In this document: positions 11,414 through 22,427 of the stretch, piece by piece
Layout of the letters: every line of letters starts with the position of its first letter
How positions within the stretch are numbered: position 1 is the stretch's first letter
Assembly (NCBI RefSeq): GCF_921293095.1
Contig: NC_060248.1
Location: 74,345,243 to 74,409,242 of the forward strand
DNA from: Ischnura elegans
Taxonomy: Eukaryota > Arthropoda > Insecta > Odonata > Coenagrionidae
Direction of reading: 5' to 3'
Length of the DNA: 64,000 nucleotides
Program-made: the position numbers and the translations under genes
Notes under the pieces: model-generated
Databases searched by the model: none
Seen by the model: the letters and a program-made list of their open reading frames with translations, nothing else
Told to the model about the DNA's origin: nothing

Positions 11414-12780
11414 AACATTTATATAGTCCCTTAATAACTCTCTACTTAACTTTTTCCCGTTTCGCGGCTGGACGGGGCTTAAGTAGTCGCCAATCAGAGG
11501 TGCTCTCCCCACCACCTCACTATTCCCCTCCATGTCGACCAACGTTGCCAAACCGTGAAAGTAAATGTACCTTCACTCAAAAGCAAACCACGCAAACGAA
11601 CGCTGCGCGATCTCCACAGATTACGCTTGGCAACACTGTGGGCAGGAGAGCGATGTTTACTGCACGAAAGTCGTATAGAGAACGAGTCCTTCTCCTCACT
11701 TTGACGTGCCGCTCTTTTATAATTGGCAACAAGAGTGAAAGGGACACAAGGGGTAAAAGGTCACACGCCATGAGTCAGGATAAGGGGTACAACCGATTTT
11801 TCTTGATTCAGGGTGTGCCGCAGTGAACAATGTAAATCAGAAATTACGCAAAAAGCGACGGAAATAGGGATGGCAGATTAACCGCATGATTCAGAAAAGG
11901 AGTCAAGCGATCAGATTTTTTATCCCTGAGAGGCTGGAGCTATCACTCAGAGGGACGAAATAAATGGTCATGTGAATCGGGTTCATGTGAGGAAGAGGGA
12001 TAAGGAGGTAAATAGAATGAATAGCAAAGAACCTTAAGCCGAGCTAAAGAAGGAAATTTTATATGGGAAGGCGACAGGCTCGATAGATCCTTTCACTGTT
12101 CGGTATAGCCCTATTACAGGGAGAAAATCAATTAGCGTCATAATGATTGAAATTTTATTTCCATAAAACTCTTCTTTTTCCTAAATGACATGCACATTCT
12201 TGGAAGTTGGGTAAAACTACTGCTTTCTAGGCTACCAATAAACCTGTTGAATTCATACAGTGGTGCCTTTTTGTGGAGTTTGGAGGCGTAAAAACTCGGA
12301 TCCTGAGGATGCTGAATGAGAATTGGCCTAAGATATAAGAGATTAGATAATGTATTATGTATTTAGGTAGTGAGCGGAAAGGAGGACAAACTATATTTTC
12401 GACAGGAGTTAAGTAAGTCAACACTAATATGATCAAAAAGGGAACACAGAGAGTGTGACTTCACCTTACCATGAGTAGCGAATGGAAAATGAATTTCGTG
12501 ACACAGGAAAATGTTAGGCATATAAAAAAGACTTGGTTGGGGGCCGTGGGATTTCACTCATAGGGTTCTACAAGTCATGTAAAATTTTGCATAGCTTGGT
12601 CATCGCGAAAAAGGCCATCATCAAATTTTACTTGGCGGACTTTTTACGTTAATATATTAATTACTGCGGTTGTGGAGGGTGGTTGCAGACCGTGAGATAC
12701 AGTTTTTCCCCTTCCCTCCAAGAATCTTAATTGCACATCCCTCCAGTCACTTCAAACTTCCAAACAACTTCTATTCATTG
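11414..12780. other. Intronic sequence without recognisable features
   Basis: Open frames at 11500-11826 and 12227-12557 have no family features and low-quality composition. No element boundary, exon or RNA gene was supported. Confidence 0.35.
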
Positions 12781-12802
12781 CCCCCCCCCCCCCCCCCCCC
12801 CC
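12781..12802 (+). repeat. Homopolymer run of 22 C
   Basis: Uninterrupted C tract preceded by ATTCATTG and followed by AAAATTG. It is prone to slippage and to length error in assembly. Confidence 0.95.
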
Positions 12803-13964
12803 AAAATTGCAATGTTTCCAATGGTACCTACGTCCAAGCCAATTCCAGAGTCAAAGAAAAAAGTTATTTCTATGGCTAACGATGCAATAGAAAATTTTAA
12901 TATTATGCCGTGGTTATTAATTCTTATGATAAAGGCAATATTATTTTTCCTCAGTAGGTGTAATAAAACTTAAGGCTGCTCATTGGAACCGTATAAGGTC
13001 CTTTAGGATCTAATGAGTCCCTGTGAACCTGCATAAAATATATTACATGCCCACTAAGATTTAGAATAAATATTAGTAGCTTCATTTTTATACGACTCAC
13101 ATTAAATGTCGCTCCGAAGGCGCGTTAACGCCGTACCGGTAAACCATGTTTACCACAGCCAGCCAGATTATATTACAATTTTATTTTTCACATTTGTTTG
13201 TGTTGTTTGGGGTAGTGTGGAGTTTGTGTTGGCAGAAAATTACATACTAAAACAGTTGTTAAATTTTAAAAAGTCCACAGAAGTAACATTTTTTTTCCAG
13301 TGAATATATTATTTTCTTTATTATTTTGATAATATTTTATGATTTTTAGTTCTTATTTATTTGTTTTATTATTTTTTCCGATTGATTTATTTTCATTTTT
13401 TATAATTATTTCTTCAGTATTTTTTTCCTTGTAAACGATATTGATGGACACAGTTATATTTGAATATTAAAAAAATAACTAAGTCTAGAAGAAGGAAAGA
13501 TATAGGACAGACTCATAGAAGAGTAATTTGTAGAGGCAGTATATATGTGGTGGGAACTTCTGGATCGTAGTTCCAAATGTCTGTAAGAAGTGTATTTTTC
13601 GTAGCCCTGAGCCTGGATTTGAAATTTTTGACAATGTGATTAATGAAATCATTAATTGAAGGAATTCTCAGAGCACAGCGGACGTCGTACATATTGTTAA
13701 TTTGGGAAGATTGAGGAGGAGGCGAGCGATTTGTTTTTATACCTATTTGCGGAGTTTTTTGAGTACAAGCAGATTTTTGAACACCCTAAAAATTATTGTT
13801 AGTTTCACCTCCAATTGATATTTGCTATTATCCACCACGTTTTCTTCTATTTCTTTCTTTTATCACAGACAGTTTTTCGGAATAGGAGAATGCTGTAGCC
13901 AGCAGACACTCCCGTTGCTCCTGGAATGACCCGTCCAAATTGAAATTAGTTCATAGCCCTTCAC

Positions 13965-14085
13965 TGAGTACCGTTTTTTTCCCCTCATGGTTTTGGACTT
14001 CCCCCGAACGAAATTCCTGGCTACCCCAATGCTGATAAGAATTCATCTCAATGTGATTCATGGCCAGGTGCCGCTCTTTTACAAG
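13965..14085 (-). repeat. Interspersed repeat, copy 2 (GTAGCCAGGAATTTCG family)
   Basis: Matches 11271-11413 in order: GGTTTTGGA, CCCGAACGAAATTCCTGG, CTACCCCA, GCTGA, AAGAATTCATCTCAAT, TGATTCA, TTTACAAGTA. It is about 85-90% similar by eye. Confidence 0.65.
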
Positions 14086-14357
14086 TATAATCGCTTGCAG
14101 AATTTCCTGCAGTAATTGTGAAGAACAAGTTTAAAGAGGCTGAGGGAGTTAGCGGTGCTGTTATTCCAGTACCGAAATCATAATAACCGTTATTACACAT
14201 CCGGAAAAAAATCTTTGTCCATTCGAAGAAAGAGTTTTTGACTTCGTGATATGAAGGAACCATCTGTGAAAATGTTGGCAGACTGACACAGTAACATCGC
14301 ACGTTGCATATTTTCAAGGATATAGTCACACCAGTAGAGTTAATTATTGCATATAGT

Positions 14358-14602
14358 CATAAGCGGATTTAGGGGGGGGGCACGTGCCCCCTCTCAGACG
14401 CTTATAAATATATAAAAAATGTGATAGATCAATGTATAACGGAGCCTCGATCATTTAATTTCGTATTAATAACTTTCACATTAAAATAAAGAGAATAATA
14501 CGTACAGTTATTGTTTTATTTTGTTTTTAATCTCAAGTATGAGACGATGGTTTGCCTGTGAGACTCTAGTGCCTCCTAAAAAAAATCCTGGATCCGCCCC
14601 TA
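14358..14602 (+). mobile_element. hAT-like MITE (about 245 bp)
   Basis: Inverted ends CATAAGCGGATTTAGGGG and TCCTGGATCCGCCCCTA, with a G run followed by its complement just inside the left end (GGGGGGGGGCACGTGCCCCC). The flanks CATATAGT and CATATATA share 6 of 8 bases, possibly a decayed target duplication. There is no coding potential. Confidence 0.6.
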
Positions 14603-14711
14603 CATATATAGTTTAACTTTTTCATTGGTAACTTTAATGATTGATATATGTATCTCCACCGAAAGTAAGAGTGCCACATTTCCACTAGATTCGACGTGGG
14701 AATTAAAACAC

Positions 14712-15372
14712 AATAGGGTAGTTTCCTTCATCAAAGAAAACGAAAGGGATTGATTGCGATTCGTTACCCACCATTAGTCTATTCAAAATATACAAATTAT
14801 TAAGTTTTAGAAATCCCAGTTTAGACGAATGTAAATGGTCGATTTTAACCTCATTTGAAACAGGCCAGATTGGAGGGCATGCGATGCCATTCCACGTGAC
14901 GTCACAGGGACCTAGATGCCATACGGGTAGTCAGGAGTTTTACATCGTCTGAGGTTACCAATGCATGCATGTGGCACAGAGCTCAGGGAAACAGGGGAAA
15001 CATCTCTTCATAATCACCTATTAAAATTGCCTATGGTCGGAAAGTTTCCTTCAATAATCCTTATTTAAGCCAAGCGTTACCTGCTGGCAGGGTACTCTGC
15101 TGCCTGCTTGCAGCCTGAATCGTAGCGGCGCTCATAGCCTCTCACCAAGGTGGCCTCACACGGCGGCAGCCGGAACCAGAATGACGTCGCACGGGCTTTT
15201 CCCAGCATTCATATTTAGCCGTCGCGTTTTCGCGCACTTGAAAATTTTCACTTTTCATTTAATCGCGAAAAATAGATATCGTCATTTAAAAATCTAAAAG
15301 TGTGAAATACGTACTCCAGGAGTAATAGCGTTTCGATTTAGGCAATAAAAAATGATCGGAAACCATCCTATT
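14712..15372 (-). mobile_element. AATAGGGT-family MITE, copy A (661 bp)
   Basis: Complete non-autonomous element lying in reverse orientation relative to 18810 and 42201. Its ends are AATAGGGTAGTTTCC and GGAAACCATCCTATT. Internal landmarks shared with the other copies include TGACGTCAC, ATGCATGCAT, GCTTGGCTTAAATAAGGAT in reverse, and TACTCCAGGAGTA. It is the most diverged of the three copies. Target-site length cannot be fixed because the terminal bases are themselves near-palindromic (TA or longer). Confidence 0.8.
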
Positions 15373-17722
15373 AAACAATAACTGAACAGACAGAAGAAAG
15401 AAAGCTAGTAAAAACTTAGCAAATGACATGTAAAAATGGACTAAGGACCAATATCTCATTTTCATTGTATTTCACTTGTTGCCCATATGTGTTCAATGAG
15501 GGCATTGCACCCGTTGTGGTTTTCGCTTCCACCTATTCTGTCGGTTATTCCTCAATAGTGTCTGCATTGCACGATGCTCACCAGAGTGCGCCAAAAGAGA
15601 GTGTCGTGCTCAGAATTTTTAGCATCAAAGCTGGCATGTTCGAAACGGTCAATGGAGCTATCTTTAGATACTTGAGAAAAATTATATTACTACTTCCGCA
15701 ATTTGCAAATTTGCTAGGTGAAGATAGGCGCTTAAAAAATTGGCCATTCTTTTATGATACCCTGCGTATGTCGCACTGAGAAAAGTATTTTATGAACTGT
15801 TATAACAATCGAAGAATCGTTTTTGAGTCAAGCGTGCAACTTCAGAATTTTTAAAGTTATATTAACTGTTTATATTTATGATATGTTTATAGATATTGTA
15901 AACTACACTGTCATGGCTATAATGCCTCAAGGCCTATGAAGTGAATTTAATTGAATTGTAACTGCTCCCTACTTAACATTCGGTAACACGCACTGTTCCC
16001 AATTATCAGTTAACTCCAAGTTGACAGCTTTTGTCCGGCCTTGAGGTGCTACTAGATTTAAAAAGAAACTTACCTGGGGGCCTGTGTATGAAAAGAGCAA
16101 CTGGTCCCAATGCAAACTGGCGTGTTGTCCCAAGATGTTATGGCTCACGCGGACTTAAACTCCAGTGAAGACTCTGCATCTAGTCGTATGCCTTCTCTCG
16201 TCTCGCTAGCTTGTTGGGAGTTTCTGCCTTTGAACTTTTTATAGCAGCGCCTTGCTACACAGAGTCGATTTCACGTCGTACCGTGACAGTCTCTAAAGTT
16301 AAAATTATCACTTTACCAAGTCTTTTTTTATGGGAATGTTAAGAAACTCCGGCCGTGGAGTGATAGCTGCTTCTCAGTAACCCGTAGTTTATATCTCTGT
16401 CATCCTAATCGGAACTATTTGGATGCGCGTTGAACTCACTGCTGCACGGTGAGGATGTCAACTTTGGAATGGCTAAGCCAGACTGTGTCCGATTTTGAAA
16501 TCAATTATCAGCTTTCTTCGTAGGTATCCTCCATGCGTCTTTAATCTCTTGCTTCTCTCACTCTCCCTCTATAGGAGATAATTTCTTCGTCGTCAGCTGA
16601 ATGAGTCGCATGAATGCTGGCTGTTGTTGTTTTGAGAACCCTAAGCCCCGCCCTGGATGCTCCGCTCTGGATTTCGCTTAGTGAACAATCCTCAAGGTTG
16701 AGGAAGTGACGTATAAGTAACAATGTTATCTCATATGCATACTTGGAGAATAATAATCGCGCGTGACTATTAGTCTATTTTTATCTCCTGAGTGAATCAT
16801 TGCATGGCAAGTCCCAGAATCAACTAAATAAAACAATGCTCGCTGAGGCAACCTGCGGTATACCCTCCATTTGGGGGGAGGGGGGTAGAGGGGGGGGGGG
16901 GACGGCGTTAATGGGGCCGAACCATCCCCAAAATGAGTACATTTTTTAGCTTTACACCTATCTACAGCCTGACACTTAGATAAACTTTCTTAACTCGTAA
17001 AAAATCTTTTTTAAATGCCTTTGACAAGCATTTTTCGAATTAGGACCACAGTAACGCGCTGCCCCTATACATAGAATATTGAAATATGCCATAAAAATGG
17101 TCCGAAATGGAGACCATGCTAAGTATATGTATCAGGAAAACCGCATACCAGGGAATGACCGGTGAAAAATAACTCCGAAAGATGGAATAACTAGCAAGTT
17201 TTTACACTCTTGGCGATGTAGCATGGGTGAAAATTTTGATCGGTTTCCATTATCAATGTGCACCACCTAATGGTTAATTATCTACGTAAAAATGAATTAT
17301 TATTAGAATGAGCTAAGCTAGAAAATTCGGCAAATTGTTTGGAAATTATATCGTAAATTAAGGGATCAATGTGCTACTCCCCTTACCCTCAGTAGACTTC
17401 TAAATCATTTAGCTGCTAGCGGAAGGTGCCCGTTGGAATTAAACAGTTGTCGAAAAAAGTATTTAAAATAGAGGTTACTATTTACAATACAATAATACCA
17501 TAGAGTAAGTATATATTATCCTGCCTCTTTTCTACTTATTTTTCGTCCTCTCTTCTATAACCCATCACACGTGAAGGTAAACTGTAAAACACAGCCATAC
17601 AATTAAACGTATTTTGGGAATTCCTCGGTTTTTTATGTTGATTAAACAATTAACTATACTATTTCATTATCTTTTTTAAAATTAATATCTTATTTTGAAT
17701 GAATTTATTAATATTTGTTTGT
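15373..17722. other. Intronic sequence; only a G-run motif
   Basis: The open frame 15423-15779 (118 codons) begins with ATG but has no recognisable domain and no homologous copy here, so it is not called. A G-rich tract at 16873-16901 is listed separately. Otherwise nothing could be supported. Confidence 0.35.
16873..16901 (+). other. G-quadruplex-prone tract
   Basis: G6-A-G6-TAGA-G12, more than enough G runs with short loops for a four-stranded structure on the + strand. It lies in intronic, repeat-rich sequence. Whether it folds in the cell is unknown. Confidence 0.7.
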
Positions 17723-17883
17723 CCAGAGAATTTTAATAAAACACGACCATGGTTTCGATGGTTAACCTCATCTTCTGGGGAGGATGTCGACGTTAATCTT
17801 CGTCAGCGTTCGTCAATGTATTCCTAACCAGAACACGGCATTAAGCGTCGAAACCATGGTCGTATTTTAACGAAATTCTGTGG
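17723..17883. repeat. Fold-back pair of a transposon-tail sequence
   Basis: Left arm 17723-17761 and right arm 17847-17883 are inverted copies. Both contain CGAAACCATGGTCGT (in reverse in the left arm) followed by an A/T-rich tail with TTAATAAAA or TTAACGAAATTCTGTGG. Next to the left arm, read on the minus strand, AGAAGATGAGGTTAACCATCGAAACC makes a short hairpin, recurring in form at 20921-20948 and 42069-42089. Probably two inverted tails of one retroelement type. Confidence 0.6.
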
Positions 17884-19697
17884 AAAAACGAAGTTGAGTC
17901 ATTCATTCAAATTGCTCGGCAAATTCCACAAATAAACCATCAACGTGATCTCTCATTTCAAGCCATCTCAAGAGCTTCCTCTTTCGATGAAAATAGCTTT
18001 CTAAGAAATCTACCTATAGTGCGTAGTTGTTACCAAGGGCAGACTATATTAATATAGATGTATATAACTTTATGTCCTTATTTTATGGACCCCATGTAAC
18101 TCAATTTCCTAAGTCTGTAACTTAATGAATGTTTTAAAGAAGAATGTGGCTTTATCCAGACATTTTTTTCAATTTCCTATGAGGCCAAAATTTATTACAA
18201 ATGTGGAAAAATTAATAAAATTTCGGATTATAAAATCATAGCTCCTTTTGTATTATCAGTACAAACTCCATGTAAACGGGTATAGAATTTCCAAATCAAG
18301 AGCTGCAGATATAGCTCGAAAATTTTTTGTATGAATGACCCTTATTGCGAGTAGATACTATCAAACTAGGTATAAAAATTATAGGTTGAAAATTAAAAAA
18401 AAAATCTTAACTCCCTTACACTTCCAGGGAAACTCCCCATTAACTTTGAATGAAATTTTCAAAGCAGTGTCCGCAACTTTTAGCAGAAAATTGTTTAGCT
18501 TTAATAAACCTTAACAAGAGGGATGGGAATGTATTTATCCCTGTTTTTTAGAATGTGTTTTTCTTATGAGATTTTCTAATGCCATTTTGAATTCAGGAAA
18601 GGAGCATTATTTTCTCTTTTCATTTGATATATGTGATTTTAATTTTCATATCTAGGTAGATAAGTAAATATAGTTTTTATTACATAAATATATTTTTCTC
18701 TCTGATGATATCTTCCGTAAATAATGCTGTTATAATTATAAGACAATTAATTTTTCCCTAAAATTTACAATAGCCAATTTATCCGGTAACATCGTATTCT
18801 GGGATAGGGTATAGGGTGGTTTCCTATTATTTTTTTATTACCTAAATCGAAATATTATTACTCCTGGAGTACGTATTTCACGCCTTTAGATTTTTAAATG
18901 ACGATATCTATTTTTCGCGATTAAATGAAAAGTGAAAATTTTCTAGCGCGCGAAAACGCGACGCGTAAGTATGAATGTCGGGAAATCTCTCCGTGTGACA
19001 TATTTCTGGTTCCCGCTGCCGCCGTGAGGTGACCTTGAGGCGAGTTGAGCGCTGATACGACGCAGGCTGCTAGCGGGTAGCTGAGTACCCTGCTGGCTGG
19101 TAGCGCTTGGCTTAAATAAGGATTACACAGGCCAACAATAAAAAAATTTTTTTTTGGTGCCGGGAGTTTTTGAGCTGATATTAACAATATGTGTGGTGCT
19201 GAATCCAAATATGATATCCGTTTTTATATAACAGTTCTACTTTTTTTAGATACGGCGCATTTTATGATTAGATTCTTTCAAATATTTGATATATTTCAGA
19301 AAATACTTTTCAAATTTAAAGCAATCTATAAATAAACTAATTCATAATCACTCTGCAATATTTACTTTGAAAATCACCTTTATACCTTTGAGAAAGGGGT
19401 TGGGGAGGATTTGGCGTGTTTGAAGAAGAGGGAGACAGGCGTACAGAGTGGAGACAGTGGGAAAATATACAACTGAGGGATGTGGGAAACCCACGGTGGA
19501 AATGGACTCTAGTAATTACTATAGAATAACGACACGTGGGAAGAATAACAGAAAAGTGGAGAAGAGTAAAAAAGGGTGGATAGGGTAAAAAGAGAGCGTG
19601 TCTTTGAAAATGGAGATGCGGGAGTAAGTAAGCAAAAAGGGGATTTCCGAAAACAAATGGTCAAATTCTCAAAGTTTTTGTAAAGCAACCTCTAAAA

Positions 19698-21749
19698 ATG
19701 AGCTCAATTCGAAGAAGCTGAGTAAATCATTGTGATGTGCTTTGTTACATTTGTGGGGAATATACTTTAAAAGAAAATAGGAAAAACATTACAGACCTTG
19801 TGAAACGTGCGTACCTAGGATATTTTGGTATTCAGCTTGGTGACGAAGGTAAAAAGTGGGCACCGCATGCTGTGTGTAAAACATGTACAGTACATCAGCG
19901 GTAGTGAACTACAGGAAAAAGGAAAAGTTTAAAGTTTGGTGTGACAATGGTTTGGAGAGAACCAACAAACCATATTGACGACTGTTATTTTTGCATGCTA
20001 AATGTTTCGGGAATTGATCGAAACAATCGCCACAAGTGGAAATATCCAGATTTGCCTTCAGCTAGACGCCCGGTACCCCATTCAGAAGAAATCCCGATCC
20101 TAATATTTCAGACATTACGAGATGTATGTGAGGATCAATATGAGCTATGTGAACACATTCCTGATGCTATTGGCGATAGTGACAGTGACTACGAGGCAGT
20201 ATCAACAAATCCTCAACTATTTAATCAAGATGAACTAGGCGACCTTGTTAGAGAATTGAACTTATTGAAGGAAGCATCTGCACTACTAGCTTCAAGGATG
20301 CATGAAAAGAATTCAATGGAACAAGGTACAAAAATTAATTTTTATCGCACAAGGGAAAAGGATCTGCTACCCTTCTTTACTCAAGAAGAAAATCTTATAT
20401 TTTTTTTAGACATTAGAGGTCTTCTGAAAGGAATGGGACTACCGCAATGTGAAGCTAGTGATTGGCGTTTGTTCATTGATAGCTCCAAGCGTAGTTTAAA
20501 ATGTGTTCTTCACAATGTTAACAAGTTTGGCTCAATACCAATACTCAACTGAAATGAAAGAAGAGTATGATACAATAGTATTGGTCTTACAGAAGATAAA
20601 ATACCAGGGACATCGCTAGGTGATTTGTGTAGATTTAAAAATGGTGAACTTTCTTCTTGGGCAGCAATTTAGCAACACAAAATATCCTTGATCTCTGCAT
20701 TTCTTCCGGGTTTCCTTCCGCGTCAGCTTGTTTGTAGACAACAACCCTTCGACCTGAAGACGCTGGTTTAAAAATTGTGAACTTTCTTCTTGGGCAGCAA
20801 TTCAATGGAACAAGGTACAAAAATTAATTTTTATCGCACAAGGGAAAAGGATCTGCTACCCTTCTTTACTCAAGAAGAAAATCTTCCCTTCGACCGAGAA
20901 GAAATCTTCAGGCCCTTCGACCTGAAGACGCTGGTAGGATAGCCAGCGAAACTGTTGTCTACGAACAAGCTGACGCGGAAGGAAACCCGGAAGAAATGCA
21001 GAGATCAAACCATCGCCGCGGAAACCTACGTTCTAACACAAAATATCCTTGTTTCTTATGCCTCTGTGCTAGCAGGGACAGACAAACCACTGGATTAAGA
21101 AGGAGTGGTCAGAGAGAGAAAACTTAATTGTTGGGTAAAAACATTATTGCTGAGTCTTTAGTAAACGGGAGAAAATCACCTTACCGCCCCTTCATGTTAA
21201 ACTAGGCCTAATGAAGCAATTTGTAAAGGCTCTTGACAAGGATGGGCCATGCTTCGGCTACATAAGAATAAAAATGCCGCAGATAAGTATAGAAAAACTT
21301 AAAGCTGGTAGTTTTGATGGGCCACAAATGAGACAACTTACAAAGGATCCTGCTTTGTCAAGTCAATGAATAAGATTGAAAAAAACAGTTGGATTTCATG
21401 GATTTCATTTGTTGAGGTAATAAAAAATTTTCTAGGAAATCACAAACGAGAGAATTATCTTGAGCTGGTAAACAATATGCTCACTAACTTCAAATCACTT
21501 GGATGTAATATGAGCATAAAAGTTCACTACCTACACAGTCACTTAGACAGTTTTCCTAAAAATTTAGGTGACACAAGTGAAAAACAAGGTGAATGATTTC
21601 ATCAGAAAATCAAAAGAATGGAAGATCGCTACCAAGGAAGATGGGATAACCATATGATGGCAGATTACTGCTGGTGCTTAAAACGAGACTGTTTTAACAA
21701 AGTGCACGCAATAAAATCGCGCAAAAGAAGCTTCCGAAATGTTGAGTGA
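19698..21749 (+). pseudogene. Decayed transposon gene, uncharacterised zinc-binding family
   Basis: Coding remnants in order: ATG at 19698 with an in-frame stop seven codons on, CDVLCYICGEYTLKE, YFGIQLGDEGKKWAPHAVC, then the open part 19941-20552 with TMVWREPTNHIDDCYFCM, PSARRPVPHSEE, LVRELNLLKEASALLASR, FIDSSKRSLKCVL. After a frameshift come MVNFLLGQQFSNTKYP, CFLC, LPPLHVKLGLMKQFVKALD, NFLGNHKRENYLELVNNML, HYLHSHLDSFPKNLG and MEDRYQGRW, ADYCWCLKRD, ending at TGA 21747-21749. I recognise the block order from a multicopy family in insects and cnidarians that is annotated only as uncharacterised protein. Cys pairs (CYICG, CYFC, CFLC) suggest zinc binding, and a transposase role is inferred from its place inside a terminal-repeat element. 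Stops, frameshifts and an internal rearrangement (20690-21045) make it dead. Confidence 0.8.
20690..21045. repeat. Complex insertion inside the transposon pseudogene
   Basis: The gene is interrupted between two copies of AACACAAAATATCCTTG (ending 20690 and about 21051). The insert holds an inverted pair (20690-20743 against 20953-21006), a second copy of the gene's own segment 20311-20396 at 20800-20885 with no visible difference over 86 bases, a copy of the 20639-20672 segment at 20768-20801, and a hairpin CGCTGG...CCAGCG. This patchwork looks like template switching rather than simple transposition. Confidence 0.75.
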
Positions 21750-21862
21750 CGTTTTTACGTCTTTTTTTCTTTAAAGTGTTTTATTTCAGTAAAAAATGTT
21801 ACTGTTTGTATTCAATTTTATTGTAAAACTGTTGTAACTGTAGGTGATTAAACATTCCTATT

Positions 21863-21868
21863 AATAAA
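21863..21868 (+). terminator. Poly(A) signal AATAAA of the transposon gene
   Basis: AATAAA about 115 bases after the last recognisable codon block of the pseudogene and still inside the element, so the element brought its own 3' end signal. Confidence 0.5.
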
Positions 21869-22427
21869 TCAAGTCTTTATATTTTGTGGGTTTTATCATT
21901 TATGTAATTATCCCATATCATCATATTGAACATATGTTTACGTAAGTAACAACATCTGATTCTTGAAAACTAGAGCTGATAGGAAAAAATAAATATCATA
22001 TTTGGATTCAGCACTCCAATTATACTTGAAATCAGCTTTAAAAGCTCCGGCACCAAAACCACTGTTGACCTGTGTTATTAATACCTTATCAAATGAAGAA
22101 AACTTTCCGACCTTAGCCAGTTTTAATAAGTGATTATTAAGACATGTTTCCCTGAGCTCTGCGCCTCATGCATGCATTGGTAACCTCAGACGACGTATAA
22201 CTCCTATCTTCTCGTATAGAAACTAGGTCCCTGTGACGTCACGTGGAGTGGTATCGCATGGGCGCCAATCTGGCCCTTTTCAAATGAGGATAAAAATGGA
22301 CCATTGCCATTCGTCTAAACCGGTATTTCTAAAACGAAATAATTTGTATATTATGAATACAGTAATGGTGGGTAACGAATCGCAATCAATGAATTTCGTT
22401 TTCTTTGATGAAGGAAACTACCCTATT

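Larger units (their letters stand above)
19126..22074 (+). mobile_element. Autonomous-type DNA transposon, 2.95 kb, TTA target duplication
   Basis: Begins CACAGGCCAACA and ends TGTTGACCTGTG. The inverted repeats run for about 100 bases (19126-19225 against 21970-22074) and share GGTGCCGG, AGCTGAT and GTGCTGAATCCAAATATGAT. The left copy carries an extra A/T patch. A 3-bp target duplication TTA flanks it (19123-19125, 22075-22077), confirmed by the empty site in the MITE copy at 42201. Inside is a decayed gene (19698-21749). A 3-bp duplication with CACAG ends is compatible with a CACTA/Chapaev-like mechanism, but the protein does not let me assign the superfamily. Confidence 0.8.
18810..22427 (+). 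mobile_element. AATAGGGT-family MITE, copy B, split by a nested transposon
   Basis: The outer parts 18810-19125 and 22075-22427 match the complete copy at 42201-42869 almost base for base, up to GGCTTAAATAAGGATTA and again from TTATTAATACCTTATC. Ends are TATAGGGTGGTTTCC and GGAAACTACCCTATT. Between them lies the 2.95 kb element 19126-22074. Removing the insert and one TTA restores the arrangement of the uninterrupted copy. The element has no gene of its own: frames such as 22233-22442 only reflect DNA similarity between copies. Confidence 0.85.

Noticed and set aside
15423-15779. 118-codon ATG frame next to a MITE
   Set aside because: No domain, no splice partners and no second copy; length is within chance expectation for this composition.
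20921-20948. Hammerhead ribozyme (CTGAAGA, stem, GAAA)
   Set aside because: The stem consumes the G that should stay free before AAA, and stems I and III are not evident, so the catalytic core is not met.
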